From Amycolatopsis sp. cg9 (lineage in GTDB: Bacteria; Actinomycetota; Actinomycetes; Mycobacteriales; Pseudonocardiaceae): DNA of 64,000 nucleotides. Both the position numbers and the translations under genes were made by a program. The stretch's first letter is position 1. Each line of letters starts with the position of its first letter. The notes under the pieces were generated by a model. The model was not told where the DNA came from. It saw nothing but the letters and a program-made list of their open reading frames with translations, and made no database searches. Location of the stretch: assembly GCF_041346945.1 (NCBI RefSeq), contig NZ_CP166850.1:8850501-8914500 (forward strand), read 5' to 3'. Below, one piece after another: positions 1-7,861 of this stretch.

Positions 1-694
1 GCACGGCGGCGGGGCCGCCGAACTCGTACGCGCCGTGGTAGGCCAGTGCCCACCCGGGCCCGGCGGCCTGCCGCGCGTGCTCGGTGCCGGTCTGCTCCCC
101 CTCGTCGAGCACGGTGCCCCAGACGAGGTAGGGCACCCACGGGTATTCGGTCGCGAACCCGGGCAGCTGCAGCGTCACGTACAGCCCGTCGCCGAGTTCC
201 TTGGCCACCCGGTGCCCCTTCGGCCCCAGCGCCCCGATCAGGACCGGGACGTCGACGGGCCGGGCGGGAGCGTGGCCGTCGGGGTGCAGCATCCGCATCC
301 GCGCCCCTTCCCACTCGACGACGTCGCCGCGCAGGAGCCCGCGGTACGCCCGGATGTAGGACTCCATGTAGGACCAGGTGATCGCGCGGTACCCCATGGC
401 GCGGCGGCCGGTGAACCCGGTGCCGAAGGAGACCGCGACGCGGCCCGGCGCCAGCGCGGCGAGGGTGGCGGTCGCCGCGGCGTTCACCATCGGGTGCCGG
501 AGGCTGGGCACCAGCACGCCGGGGCCGAGGCCGATCCGGTCGGTCCGCTCGGCGGCCAGCGCGAGGGTCATCCACACATCGGGGCTCTGCTGCGGGGTGT
601 CGTAGACCCACGCCCGCGCGTAGCCCAGTTCTTCGGCCACGGCGATGTGGTCCGGGGAGTCCAGCGCGGTCGGGAAAGCGCAGGAGACGTCCAT
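1..694 (-). CDS. LLM-class (F420/flavin-dependent) oxidoreductase, 3' end outside window
   Basis: The leftward reading frame is open from the ATG at 694 to base 1, giving 231 codons without a stop, so the C-terminus lies outside the window. The N-terminus reads MDVSCAFPTALDSPDHIAVA and continues with GPGVLVPSLRHP and APGRVAVSFGTGFTGR. This is the (beta/alpha)8-barrel pattern of luciferase-like monooxygenases that use F420H2 or FMNH2. The ATG has a clear ribosome site (GGAGGG, 5-nt spacer). The gene follows the SMP-30 gene by 26 nt on the same strand, so the two are probably one operon transcribed from the 1624-1715 gap. The substrate cannot be read from the sequence. Family call is firm; cofactor choice (F420 versus FMN) is inference. 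Confidence 0.85.
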   Translation of the reverse strand, partial: MDVSCAFPTALDSPDHIAVAEELGYARAWVYDTPQQSPDVWMTLALAAERTDRIGLGPGVLVPSLRHPMVNAAATATLAALAPGRVAVSFGTGFTGRRAMGYRAITWSYMESYIRAYRGLLRGDVVEWEGARMRMLHPDGHAPARPVDVPVLIGALGPKGHRVAKELGDGLYVTLQLPGFATEYPWVPYLVWGTVLDEGEQTGTEHARQAAGPGWALAYHGAYEFGGPAAV

Positions 695-720
695 GCGGGC
701 CCTCCGTTCACTCGTCGGGG

Positions 721-1623
721 TCAGGGCAGGCCCGCGTGCGGGACCTCGACCCGGACCGCGAGCAGCTGCGCTTCGCGGACCGGACGGCGTTCGTGCTCGG
801 CGAAGGACGGCGCCGCGCACAGGAAGAGCGTCCGCCCGTCGTCGCCGCCGAGCATGCAGGCGAAGACCCCGGTGCCGGCGTCGATCTCGTCGAGGATCCG
901 GCCGCCCTCTTCGACCCGCAGGACGCGGTTGTGGACGGCGTCCGCCACCCAGATCGCACCCTCGGCGTCGGCGCAGATGCCGTCGGGTGCCACCTCGAGG
1001 CGCTGCACCGCCTCGCCGACGTCCTCGGTCCGCGGGGGCTGCCCGAACTGCGCCCACACGCGCCGCCCGGTCAGCTCGCCGTCTTCGCCGATGTCGAAGG
1101 CGGTCAGGCGCCCGGCGAAGGTCTCGGCGACGACCAGCACGCCACCGGGCAGGATCACCATGCCGTTGGGGAAACCGAGGTCCTCGGCGGCGACAGCCAC
1201 GCTGCCGTCCGGGTCGACGCGCGTGAGCGTGGTGTAGCGCAGCGGCGCGCCGCCCATGAGGTCGAAGCCGAAGTTGCCCACCCAGGCGCGGCCGCGGTCG
1301 TCGACGACCATGTCGTTGAGCACCCCGGACACCACGCCGGACAGGTCGGCGTGCTCCGTGAGCTTCCCCGGCTCGTCGCGCACGAGCAGCCGGTGGTCGC
1401 GCATGGACACCACGAGCAGGCGGCCGTCGGGCAGGAACCCGAGGCCCGAGGGCTGACCGGGGACCTCGGCGACGTCCTCGGCGCCACCGCGGTCGTCGAT
1501 CGCCACGACCTTCTCGGTGTAGAAATCCGACACCCACAGCCGGCCGGCGTGCCACCTGGGGCACTCGAGGTAGGAGAAGCCCTCGGCGACGACGGTCGGC
1601 TGCTTGGACGCGGTGTGCCCCAT
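721..1623 (-). CDS. SMP-30/gluconolactonase-family lactonase (300 aa)
   Basis: Six-bladed beta-propeller of the SMP-30/gluconolaconase/regucalcin family, whose members hydrolyse sugar lactones with a divalent metal. Visible family motifs are SYLECPRW near the N-terminus (metal-ligand Glu), GVLNDMVVDDRGRAWVGN, GFPNGMVI (metal-ligand Asn) and APDGICADAEGAIWVAD (metal-ligand Asp). The length is normal for the family and there is no signal peptide, so the protein is cytosolic. ATG 1623 was chosen over an upstream in-frame codon because GAGGAG sits at a good distance and because upstream starts would run through the operator at 1650-1667. It is first in a leftward pair with the LLM oxidoreductase. 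Both are probably controlled by the divergent TetR protein. Confidence 0.87.
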   Translation of the reverse strand: MGHTASKQPTVVAEGFSYLECPRWHAGRLWVSDFYTEKVVAIDDRGGAEDVAEVPGQPSGLGFLPDGRLLVVSMRDHRLLVRDEPGKLTEHADLSGVVSGVLNDMVVDDRGRAWVGNFGFDLMGGAPLRYTTLTRVDPDGSVAVAAEDLGFPNGMVILPGGVLVVAETFAGRLTAFDIGEDGELTGRRVWAQFGQPPRTEDVGEAVQRLEVAPDGICADAEGAIWVADAVHNRVLRVEEGGRILDEIDAGTGVFACMLGGDDGRTLFLCAAPSFAEHERRPVREAQLLAVRVEVPHAGLP

Positions 1624-1649
1624 CGCGGCTCTCCTCGGTCTCCGTCGAC

Positions 1650-1667
1650 TAACTGAGCGCACAGTTA
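1650..1667. promoter_or_regulatory. Palindromic operator between SMP-30 and tetR genes
   Basis: Perfect inverted repeat TAACTG-N6-CAGTTA in the 92-nt divergent gap. Its size and half-site spacing fit a TetR-family dimer site. It lies 27 nt upstream of the SMP-30 start and 49 nt upstream of the tetR start, so one bound dimer could repress both directions. Binding is inference. Confidence 0.6.
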
Positions 1668-1715
1668 CCATGACTCCGGCGCCGAGAGGTGTCAAGTGCG
1701 GAGGGGAGAGCGGGG

Positions 1716-2393
1716 ATGTCAGGGAAAGAACGCCGCCGCGGCGGCGGCCGGCACCCGGCGGCGGCCGGGCTCACGACCAAGCTCGGGCCCGAAGCCGTCC
1801 CGGACGGGTTCTGGGGGGCGGACACCGCCCCGGTGGCCCGCGCGTTGCTGTCCTCGGCCGTGCAGTGCTTCGCCCGCACGGGTTTCCACGCCACCACGAC
1901 CCGCGACATCACCGCCGTCATCGGCTTGAGTCCCGGTTCGCTCTACGTGCACTTCGCTTCCAAAGAGGCCGTGCTGTTCCACATCGCCCGGACCGGGCAC
2001 GAGCGCGCGCTCGCGGCCCTGACCGCCCAGCCCGGTACCGGCGATCCCCGGGCGCACATCCGGCGGCTGGTGGCCGCGCACGTGTCGTGGCACGCCCGCC
2101 ACCACACCGTGGCAAGGGTGTGCCAGTACGAACTGGCGGCGCTCGAGCCCGGGCACCTGGCGGAGGTCCTCGACCTCCGGCAGCGGTTCTCCGCGGTCGT
2201 GCGGACCACCGTGGAACGCGGCGCCCGCGAAGGCGTCTTCGACGTGCCCGACATCGACCGGGCGGTGCGCGCGATCCTGTCGCTCGGCATCGACCTGGTG
2301 CGCTGGTACCGCCTCGACGGCGCGGACTCGCCCGAGGCGCTCGGCGAGTCCTACGCCGAGCTGGCCGCCAGGATGCTGGGCACCCCGTCCTGA
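1716..2393 (+). CDS. TetR/AcrR-family transcriptional regulator (225 aa)
   Basis: The N-terminal helix-turn-helix region (about residues 40-90) reads ALLSSAVQCFARTGFHATTT, then RDITAVIGLSPGSLYVHFAS and KEAVLFHIA, the classic TetR DNA-binding fold. The rest is the variable ligand-binding helical domain, containing HARHHTVARVCQYELAAL, which resembles TetR_C domains of fatty-acid or CoA-related regulators. The ATG at 1716 has a strong site GGAGGGGAG 7 nt upstream; the in-frame GTG at 1689 lies before that site and is not preferred. It is divergent from the SMP-30/LLM operon with a shared operator. The ligand is unknown. A short basic Gly/Arg-rich stretch precedes the HTH. Confidence 0.92.
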   Translation: MSGKERRRGGGRHPAAAGLTTKLGPEAVPDGFWGADTAPVARALLSSAVQCFARTGFHATTTRDITAVIGLSPGSLYVHFASKEAVLFHIARTGHERALAALTAQPGTGDPRAHIRRLVAAHVSWHARHHTVARVCQYELAALEPGHLAEVLDLRQRFSAVVRTTVERGAREGVFDVPDIDRAVRAILSLGIDLVRWYRLDGADSPEALGESYAELAARMLGTPS

Positions 2394-2420
2394 CCTGCGG
2401 CGACGCACTACTCTTCGGGG

Positions 2421-2453
2421 GTATACACGCAAGGTATACGCCTCGGGTATAGT
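2421..2453 (+). promoter_or_regulatory. Triple GTATA repeat overlapping the padR promoter
   Basis: GTATAC at 2421 and 2434 and GTATA at 2447 are spaced exactly 13 bp. The third copy overlaps a -10-like hexamer TATAGT (2448-2453). The array lies 45 nt upstream of the padR start. Each GTATAC is itself a palindrome. Autoregulation by the PadR protein is the likely use. Confidence 0.5.
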
Positions 2454-2498
2454 GATCGTCAGCCCCGGGGGTTCCGGGGTTCGAGGAGGGACGAGAGC

Positions 2499-3023
2499 AT
2501 GTCGGTTCCCCACACCCTGCTCGCGTTGCTCGAACCCGGGCCGCGGCACGGCTACGACCTGAAACGGGCGTACGACGAGCAGTTCGGGCAGGATCGCCCG
2601 CTCGCCTACGGCCAGGTCTATTCGACGCTGTCCCGGCTGCTGCGCAACGGCATGGTCGAGGTGGCCGGCGTCGAGAGCGGCGAGGGGCCGGAGCGGAAGC
2701 GCTACACGATCACCGACGCGGGGGTCACCGACGTCGAGACGTGGCTGCGCACGCCGGAAAACCCGCAGCCGTACCTGCAGAACACCCTCTACACGAAGGT
2801 GGTGCTCGCGCTGCTGTCCGGGCGCAGCGCCACCGACGTGCTCGACGTCCAGCGCGCCGAGCACCTGCAGGCGATGCGCGCGCTCACCAAGCGCAAGAAC
2901 GGGGGCGACCTCGCCGATCAGCTGATCTGCGACCACGCCCTCTTCCACCTCGAGGCGGACCTGCGGTGGCTGGAGCTCACCGCCGCGCGCCTCGGCGAAC
3001 TCGAGAAGGCGGTGCGCGCATGA
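2499..3023 (+). CDS. PadR-family transcriptional regulator (174 aa)
   Basis: N-terminal winged helix: MSVPHTLLALLEPGPRHGYD, then LKRAYDEQFG and LAYGQVYSTLSRLLRNGMVE, with wing residues KRYTITDAG. A C-terminal helical dimerisation domain (about residues 90-174) follows. This is the PadR subfamily-2 layout. GAGGAGGG is upstream of the ATG. Its stop overlaps the start of the ABC ATPase (ATGA at 3020-3023), so regulator, ATPase and permease are translationally coupled. PadR-like proteins encoded directly in front of ABC drug/peptide exporters usually repress them and are released by the exported compound; here that role is inference from context. Confidence 0.94.
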   Translation: MSVPHTLLALLEPGPRHGYDLKRAYDEQFGQDRPLAYGQVYSTLSRLLRNGMVEVAGVESGEGPERKRYTITDAGVTDVETWLRTPENPQPYLQNTLYTKVVLALLSGRSATDVLDVQRAEHLQAMRALTKRKNGGDLADQLICDHALFHLEADLRWLELTAARLGELEKAVRA

Positions 3024-3709
3024 CCGGGCCGGGAACACCGTTGCTCGTCGGCAACGGGCTGCACAAGTCGTTCGGCCCGACGCGGGCACTCGACGGGGCG
3101 GCGCTGTCCGTCTCGGCGGGGGAAGTGCTCGCGATCATGGGCGCGTCCGGTTCGGGCAAGTCGACGCTGCTGCACTGCCTCGCCGGCATCGTCCGGCCGG
3201 ACGCGGGGACCATCGGCTACGCCGGCGCCGACCTCGTCGGGATGGACGACCGGAGCCGGAGCGCGTTGCGGCGCACCGAGTTCGGCTTCGTGTTCCAGTT
3301 CGGGCAGCTCATCCCCGAGCTGTCCTGCCTCGAAAACGTCGCGTTCCCGCTGCGGCTGACCGGGTCCAAGCGGAAGCAGGCCGAGGCCAAGGCGACCGAA
3401 TGGCTCACCCGGCTGGAAGTCGACGATCTGGCGAAGCGCCGGCCCGGGGACGTGTCCGGCGGGCAGGCGCAGCGCGTGGCGGTGGCGCGGGCGCTGGTGA
3501 CCGGGCCGAAGGTGGTCTTCGCGGACGAGCCGACCGGCGCGCTCGACTCGCTCAACGGCGAGAAGGTCATGCAGCTGCTCACCGAAGCCGCGCGGGAAAC
3601 GCACGCCGCCGTGGTGCTGGTGACCCACGAACCGCGGGTCGCGGCCTACTCGGACCGCGAGGTCGTGGTCCGGGACGGGCGCACGGTCGACCGGGAGCTG
3701 GTCGCGTGA
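3020..3709 (+). CDS. ABC transporter ATP-binding protein, MacB/LolD-like (229 aa)
   Basis: Complete nucleotide-binding domain: Walker A GASGSGKST (about residue 40), Q-loop in FQFGQLIPEL, signature VSGGQAQRVAVARAL, Walker B KVVFADEPTGALDS and H-loop VTHEPRV. The DEPTGALDS version and the partner permease place it in the MacB/LolD-type subfamily, which powers mechanotransmission or export rather than import. The start overlaps the padR stop by 4 bp and the stop overlaps the permease start by 1 base. It is the cytosolic motor for the FtsX-like permease encoded next. The cargo cannot be read; export of a lipid, peptide or antibiotic is typical. Confidence 0.95.
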   Translation: MTGPGTPLLVGNGLHKSFGPTRALDGAALSVSAGEVLAIMGASGSGKSTLLHCLAGIVRPDAGTIGYAGADLVGMDDRSRSALRRTEFGFVFQFGQLIPELSCLENVAFPLRLTGSKRKQAEAKATEWLTRLEVDDLAKRRPGDVSGGQAQRVAVARALVTGPKVVFADEPTGALDSLNGEKVMQLLTEAARETHAAVVLVTHEPRVAAYSDREVVVRDGRTVDRELVA

Positions 3710-6000
3710 TGCGGGATCTGGCGCTGGGCCTCCGGCTGGCCGTCGGGGGCGGCCGGATGTCCGGCGCGGCGCTGCTGCGCCTGGCGATGACCGCGTTCGG
3801 GATCGCGCTCGCGGTCGCCGTGCTGCTGCCCGCGGCCGCGGTGCACCACCTGGCCGACGCGCAAGCCGCCCGCGCGGCGGCGATCAAGCCGGTCACCGAG
3901 CCGCGCGCGGGCGTCGCCCCGCTGCTGACCTACAGCTGGTACCCGTCGGTCGGCGAGGACTTCGTCAAGCTCACCGCGGTCGCGGCGACCGGGCCGGGTT
4001 CGCCGGTGCCGCCGGGCATCGGCCACCTGCCCGCACCGGGCGAGCTGGTCGTGTCGCCGGAGCTCGCCGCGAAGCTGGCATCGCCCGGCGGCGAGTCGAT
4101 GCGGGCCCAGCTGCCGGGGCACGTCGTCGGCCAGTTGTCGCGGGACGGCGTGGCCGACGCCGGGGACCTGAGCGCGTACTACGGGGTGCCCGCCGCGCAG
4201 ATCCGGGCCGAAGGCGACCGGGGCGCCACCGTCTACGCGTTCGGCCGGCCCTACACCGGGCTCGGGGTGCCGGCGGTCATGCTGACCATCATCCTGCCGA
4301 TCGCCGCGGTGCTGCTGCTGCCGTTGCTGATCTTCGTGACCACCGCGTCGCGGATGGGCGCGGCGCAGCGGGAACGCCGGCTCGCCGCGCTGCGGCTGCT
4401 CGGCCTGGACTCACGGCAGGTCAAGCGGGTCGCGGCGGCCGAATCACTGGTCGGAGCGGGGATCGGGCTCGCGGCCGGCGTCGGGTTCTTCGCCGTGCTG
4501 CGCACGTTCGTCGCCGACATCCTGCCGTTCGGGCTGCGGATCTTCCCGGAGGACTTCGTCCCGGCCTGGCCGCTGGTCGTGGTGATCGTGCTGCTGGTGC
4601 CCGGGCTCGCCGTCGGCTCGGCGATGTTCGGGCTGCGCCGCACGATCGTGGAACCGCTCGGCGTGGTCCGCCAGGGCAAGCCGGCGCGGCGGCGGATGTG
4701 GTGGCGCTGGGTGCTCACCGCGCTCGGCGCGCTGTTCCTGGCCGCGAGCCTGGCCTTCGACCGCGGGAACGGCGACACGGCCGGCGCGCTGGCCCTCGCG
4801 GTGGGCAGCGTGTTCCTGCTGGTGGGCGTCGCGGTCCTGCTGCCGTGGCTGGTCGAGCGGCTCGTGGAGCGGCTGCACGGCGGACCGCCGTCGTGGCAGC
4901 TCGCGATCCGGCGGCTGCAGCTGGACAGCGGAACCGCCAGCCGCGTCGTGTGCGGCCTGGTCGTCGTGCTGGCCGGCACGATCCTGATCCAGGGCGTGGT
5001 CACCTCGCTCACCGGCGGCATCCGGCAGCCGACCCCGCCGGCCGGCGCGGCCGCAGCTCCGGTGCGGGTGCAGACGACCGCCGCGCACGAGGCGGAGGTC
5101 GTCCGGCTGGCGGCGTCGGCGGCCGGGGTGACCGGGACGCACCCGGCCCGGACCATCCTGGTCGAGTCCGGGCCGGAGCGGACCTACGGCGTGGTCGGCG
5201 ACTGCGTCGCGCTCGAGGTGGCAGCGGACGTCGGCGGCTGCGCCGACGGCGACGCGTTCTACGTCGTACCCGCGCGGGGCGCCACCGCCCCGGCCGGCAA
5301 GGTGCGGTTGCGAAGCTCGTTCCACGACAGCGAAGTGATCGGTCCTGAGTGGACAGTGCCGAGCACCCTCAAGGTCGTGCGGTCGGGCGACACGGCGCGA
5401 GCCGCGGAGGGCCAGCTGCTGCTCACCCCGGGCGCGCTCGGCGGGCTCGCGCTGCCGGAGTCGTCGGTCGCGGTCTACGTGTCGGGCACCGGCGACCCGC
5501 GGGCGCTGAACGACAACGTCGCGAGGGCGGTCAACTCGCTCGCCTGGAACGCCACGGTGAGCAAGAGCGACTACCTCGACGACTTCGCCGCCCGCGACCA
5601 GCGGATGGTGGAGAGCTTCCGCTCGGTGCTGATCACGGCGTCGCTGTTCGTGCTCGCGGTGGCGGCGATGAGCTTGCTGGTGCTGTCGATCGAGCAGATC
5701 AGCGAGCGGCGGCGGCCCCTCGCGGCGCTGTCCGCGGCCGGGGTACCGATCGGCGTGCTGGCCCGCGGATCGCTGTGGCAGACGGCGATCCCGGTGGTGA
5801 TCGGCGTGGTGCTGGCGGTCGCGGCGGGCCTCGGGCTGACGGCGCCGATCCTGCGGCTGGCGGACCGCGAGATGATCATCGACGTCCCGGTGCTGCTCGC
5901 GCTGGCAGGCACGACGGTGGCGGCGGTGTTGCTGGTGACCGCGTTGACGTTGCCGTTGCTGCGCCAGGTGACCCGGTTGGACACGCTGCGTTCGGAATGA
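3709..6000 (+). CDS. FtsX-like ABC transporter permease (763 aa)
   Basis: Membrane partner of the preceding ATPase. Hydrophobic segments occur at about residues 20-45, then an extracellular stretch. A first FtsX core (186-305, MLTIILPIAAVLLLPLLIFV) contains the cytosolic loop QRERRLAALRLLGLDSRQVK. Further helices lie at about 328-350, 365-390 and 409-433, then a second extracellular stretch, and a C-terminal FtsX core (636-763) contains SERRRPLAALSAAGVPIGVL. This two-core layout is usual for long actinobacterial permeases that act alone with one ATPase. ATG 3709 shares one base with the ATPase stop. Two Cys in the second extracellular stretch (VVGDCVALEV, DVGGCADGDA) could form a disulfide. 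Confidence 0.93.
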   Translation: MRDLALGLRLAVGGGRMSGAALLRLAMTAFGIALAVAVLLPAAAVHHLADAQAARAAAIKPVTEPRAGVAPLLTYSWYPSVGEDFVKLTAVAATGPGSPVPPGIGHLPAPGELVVSPELAAKLASPGGESMRAQLPGHVVGQLSRDGVADAGDLSAYYGVPAAQIRAEGDRGATVYAFGRPYTGLGVPAVMLTIILPIAAVLLLPLLIFVTTASRMGAAQRERRLAALRLLGLDSRQVKRVAAAESLVGAGIGLAAGVGFFAVLRTFVADILPFGLRIFPEDFVPAWPLVVVIVLLVPGLAVGSAMFGLRRTIVEPLGVVRQGKPARRRMWWRWVLTALGALFLAASLAFDRGNGDTAGALALAVGSVFLLVGVAVLLPWLVERLVERLHGGPPSWQLAIRRLQLDSGTASRVVCGLVVVLAGTILIQGVVTSLTGGIRQPTPPAGAAAAPVRVQTTAAHEAEVVRLAASAAGVTGTHPARTILVESGPERTYGVVGDCVALEVAADVGGCADGDAFYVVPARGATAPAGKVRLRSSFHDSEVIGPEWTVPSTLKVVRSGDTARAAEGQLLLTPGALGGLALPESSVAVYVSGTGDPRALNDNVARAVNSLAWNATVSKSDYLDDFAARDQRMVESFRSVLITASLFVLAVAAMSLLVLSIEQISERRRPLAALSAAGVPIGVLARGSLWQTAIPVVIGVVLAVAAGLGLTAPILRLADREMIIDVPVLLALAGTTVAAVLLVTALTLPLLRQVTRLDTLRSE

Positions 6001-6039
6001 CCACGGCCCCCGGCCACGGCGCAGGCCGGCTCCGCGACG

Positions 6040-6942
6040 TCAAGCTCCTGGTTCATCCCCTACGGAGAGAGCGGCCACGGCCGGCTTGACCGCTTCCACG
6101 GCGAATTCGCGGAACGAAGTGGGCGTGGTGTTCTCGGCGGTGCGCGGCGTGCCGCTGGTGATGCCGCGCTCACCGGCGAGGTCCATGTCCACCATGGACT
6201 GCGCCATCGCCTCGGAGACGCCGCGGTCGACGAGGAACCGCTTGACAGCAGCGCGTTCTCCGACCTGGTACCGGACAGGCCTGCCGAGCACGTCGCCGAG
6301 GATCTCGGCGATGTCGTGGTACGAAAGGTCTTCACCGCCGAGGACCTCGACGGACTCCTGCCCGGTCCAGGTGTGGTCGGCCAGGTACCGGGCGGCGAGC
6401 GCCGCGATGTCCTTCGTCGCGATCCACGGCATCCTGAAATCGGCCGGGAGGGTGCCCGGGATGGTTCCGGTGCCGATCGCCGCCACCTGGCGCAGGACGT
6501 TGTCCATGAAGGTCGGCAGCGCCAAGGCGCGCACGTGCGCGCCGGTGCTGCGGAACAGGTCCTCCATCGCGTGCGACGCGGAGATGTGCCCGGCGTAGAT
6601 CTGCGACCCGCGCCCCAGCGAGGAAACGACCACGACCCGCGGGACCGCGTGGCGCACCACCGCGTCGGCTCCCGGGATCGAGGCGGTCACGTAGGCCTCG
6701 TACGGACTGTTCGCGGTCGCGGCCGCCGGCATCAGCCAGAACAACGCATCGGTGCCCGCGAGCGCCTGGTCCAGGACGTCGCGATCGCGGTGCGAGCCGA
6801 CGACGATCTCGGCTCGCTCTCGCACCGCGGCAGGCAGCTTGCCCGGGTCCCGGACGACGAGGCGGACCGGCTCGCTCCGCCGCAGCAGCGCGTCGACGAG
6901 CTTGCTGCCGATCTGCCCGGTGGGGGCGGTGACCACGATCAT
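6040..6942 (-). CDS. NmrA-like NAD(P)-binding reductase (300 aa)
   Basis: Atypical short-chain dehydrogenase. The N-terminal Rossmann motif is VTAPTGQIGSKLVDALLRR (a TGxxGxxG variant), followed by VRLVVRDPGKL, where the Arg favours NADPH. SSLGRG and GHISASHAMEDLFRSTG lie in the middle, with IATKDIAALAARYL and EVLGGEDLSYHDIAEILGDV towards the C-terminus. This matches NmrA/azoreductase-like (QorB/YtfG type) NAD(P)H-dependent reductases or redox sensors. It is divergent from a TetR gene across a 69-nt gap, a layout common for stress- or quinone-inducible reductases. The exact substrate is unknown. The far C-terminus extends a little beyond the usual core. Confidence 0.9.
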   Translation of the reverse strand: MIVVTAPTGQIGSKLVDALLRRSEPVRLVVRDPGKLPAAVRERAEIVVGSHRDRDVLDQALAGTDALFWLMPAAATANSPYEAYVTASIPGADAVVRHAVPRVVVVSSLGRGSQIYAGHISASHAMEDLFRSTGAHVRALALPTFMDNVLRQVAAIGTGTIPGTLPADFRMPWIATKDIAALAARYLADHTWTGQESVEVLGGEDLSYHDIAEILGDVLGRPVRYQVGERAAVKRFLVDRGVSEAMAQSMVDMDLAGERGITSGTPRTAENTTPTSFREFAVEAVKPAVAALSVGDEPGA

Positions 6943-6979
6943 GGATGATGACTCCGTTCGGCGAGGACCAGAAGTAAAC

Positions 6980-6995
6980 TACACTGTACCGTATA
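6980..6995. promoter_or_regulatory. Imperfect palindrome and promoter in the NmrA/TetR divergent gap
   Basis: TACACTGTACCGTATA has 6 of 8 symmetric pairs around a central GTAC. It sits in an AT-rich island (gtatatttt) that is unusual for this genome and probably carries the -10 elements. It lies 16 nt before the tetR start and 37 nt before the reductase start. Probable TetR operator; weak by symmetry alone. Confidence 0.4.
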
Positions 6996-7011
6996 TTTTG
7001 AGGTGGACGCC

Positions 7012-7644
7012 ATGGCCCGACGCGGCGAAGCGCTGCGCGAGCACATCCTCGACACGGCGAAGCTCGCGTTCCTGGACGACGGCTTCGAGCGGACCTCCAT
7101 GGACGCGATCGCGGCGCGCGCGGAGACGTCGAAGCGTTCCCTGTACGCGCACTTCCCGACCAAGGACGCGCTGTTCCTCGCGGTCGTCGAACGCATCCGC
7201 GCCCTGTTCGGCGACCGGATGGGCACGCCCGCCGACTACGCGGAGCAGCCGGTGGAGGCGGCCGTGCGGTACTGCGGGCGCTTCGTGCAGCTGCTGGGCT
7301 GGTCCTCGGTCGGGAAGGTGCTCCGCCTCGGCATCGGCGAGGCGGACCGGCTGCCGGAACTGGCGGCCGGGCTCTTCGACGTCCTCTTCGGCGTCACCAC
7401 CGGCAACCTGGCGGCACACCTGGTGACCGCGTCGGGACTCGCGGCCGACGAAGCCGAGGCCGTGGCGGACGAGCTGATCGGCCTCGCCGTCCACCCGCTG
7501 CTCCCCCGGGTGCTGTTCGGCGTCGATCCGCTCACCGACGAGCTCCCGGACCCGGCCCGGCTGGCGGCCGACGTCGACCTCGCCCGGATCCGGCGGCTCT
7601 TCCGGCTCCTCGTGCCACCGCCGGCACCAGGGGCCGCTCGGTAG
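7012..7644 (+). CDS. TetR/AcrR-family transcriptional regulator (210 aa)
   Basis: The N-terminal HTH reads GEALREHILDTAKLAFLDDG, FERTSMDAIAARAETSKRSL and YAHFPTKDALFLAVVE, a textbook TetR DNA-binding domain. The C-terminal domain (about residues 80-210) resembles TetR_C members with the SSVGKVLRLGIGEADRLPEL pattern seen in AefR-like regulators. ATG 7012 is preferred over GTG 7003 because GAGGTGG lies at the correct distance only for the former. It is divergent from the NmrA-like reductase gene, which it probably represses. The ligand is unknown. Confidence 0.93.
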   Translation: MARRGEALREHILDTAKLAFLDDGFERTSMDAIAARAETSKRSLYAHFPTKDALFLAVVERIRALFGDRMGTPADYAEQPVEAAVRYCGRFVQLLGWSSVGKVLRLGIGEADRLPELAAGLFDVLFGVTTGNLAAHLVTASGLAADEAEAVADELIGLAVHPLLPRVLFGVDPLTDELPDPARLAADVDLARIRRLFRLLVPPPAPGAAR

Positions 7645-7861
7645 CCTCGGCACGGCCCTGCACCGGTTTCGAGACAGAACGCTTCGTCCGCCGTACGTTC
7701 CGCAGCCGGCAGGACGCGGGCTGGCGGTCCCTGCTCGCGCAGCGGTGAGCACGTCCCGGCCGCCGAGGAAATGGCGTTGCCCGCGGATGACCTCACACCC
7801 GGGCGATCCGGCGACGCGGCAGCCGGCTCGAGCACCTCGTGAAGCCGGCCGAGCGCGTCCC

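Noticed and set aside
7645..7861. Possible small gene between tetR and the receptor-like gene
   Set aside because: The short open frames here have no ribosome site or recognisable motif. The 217-nt gap probably holds only transcript ends.
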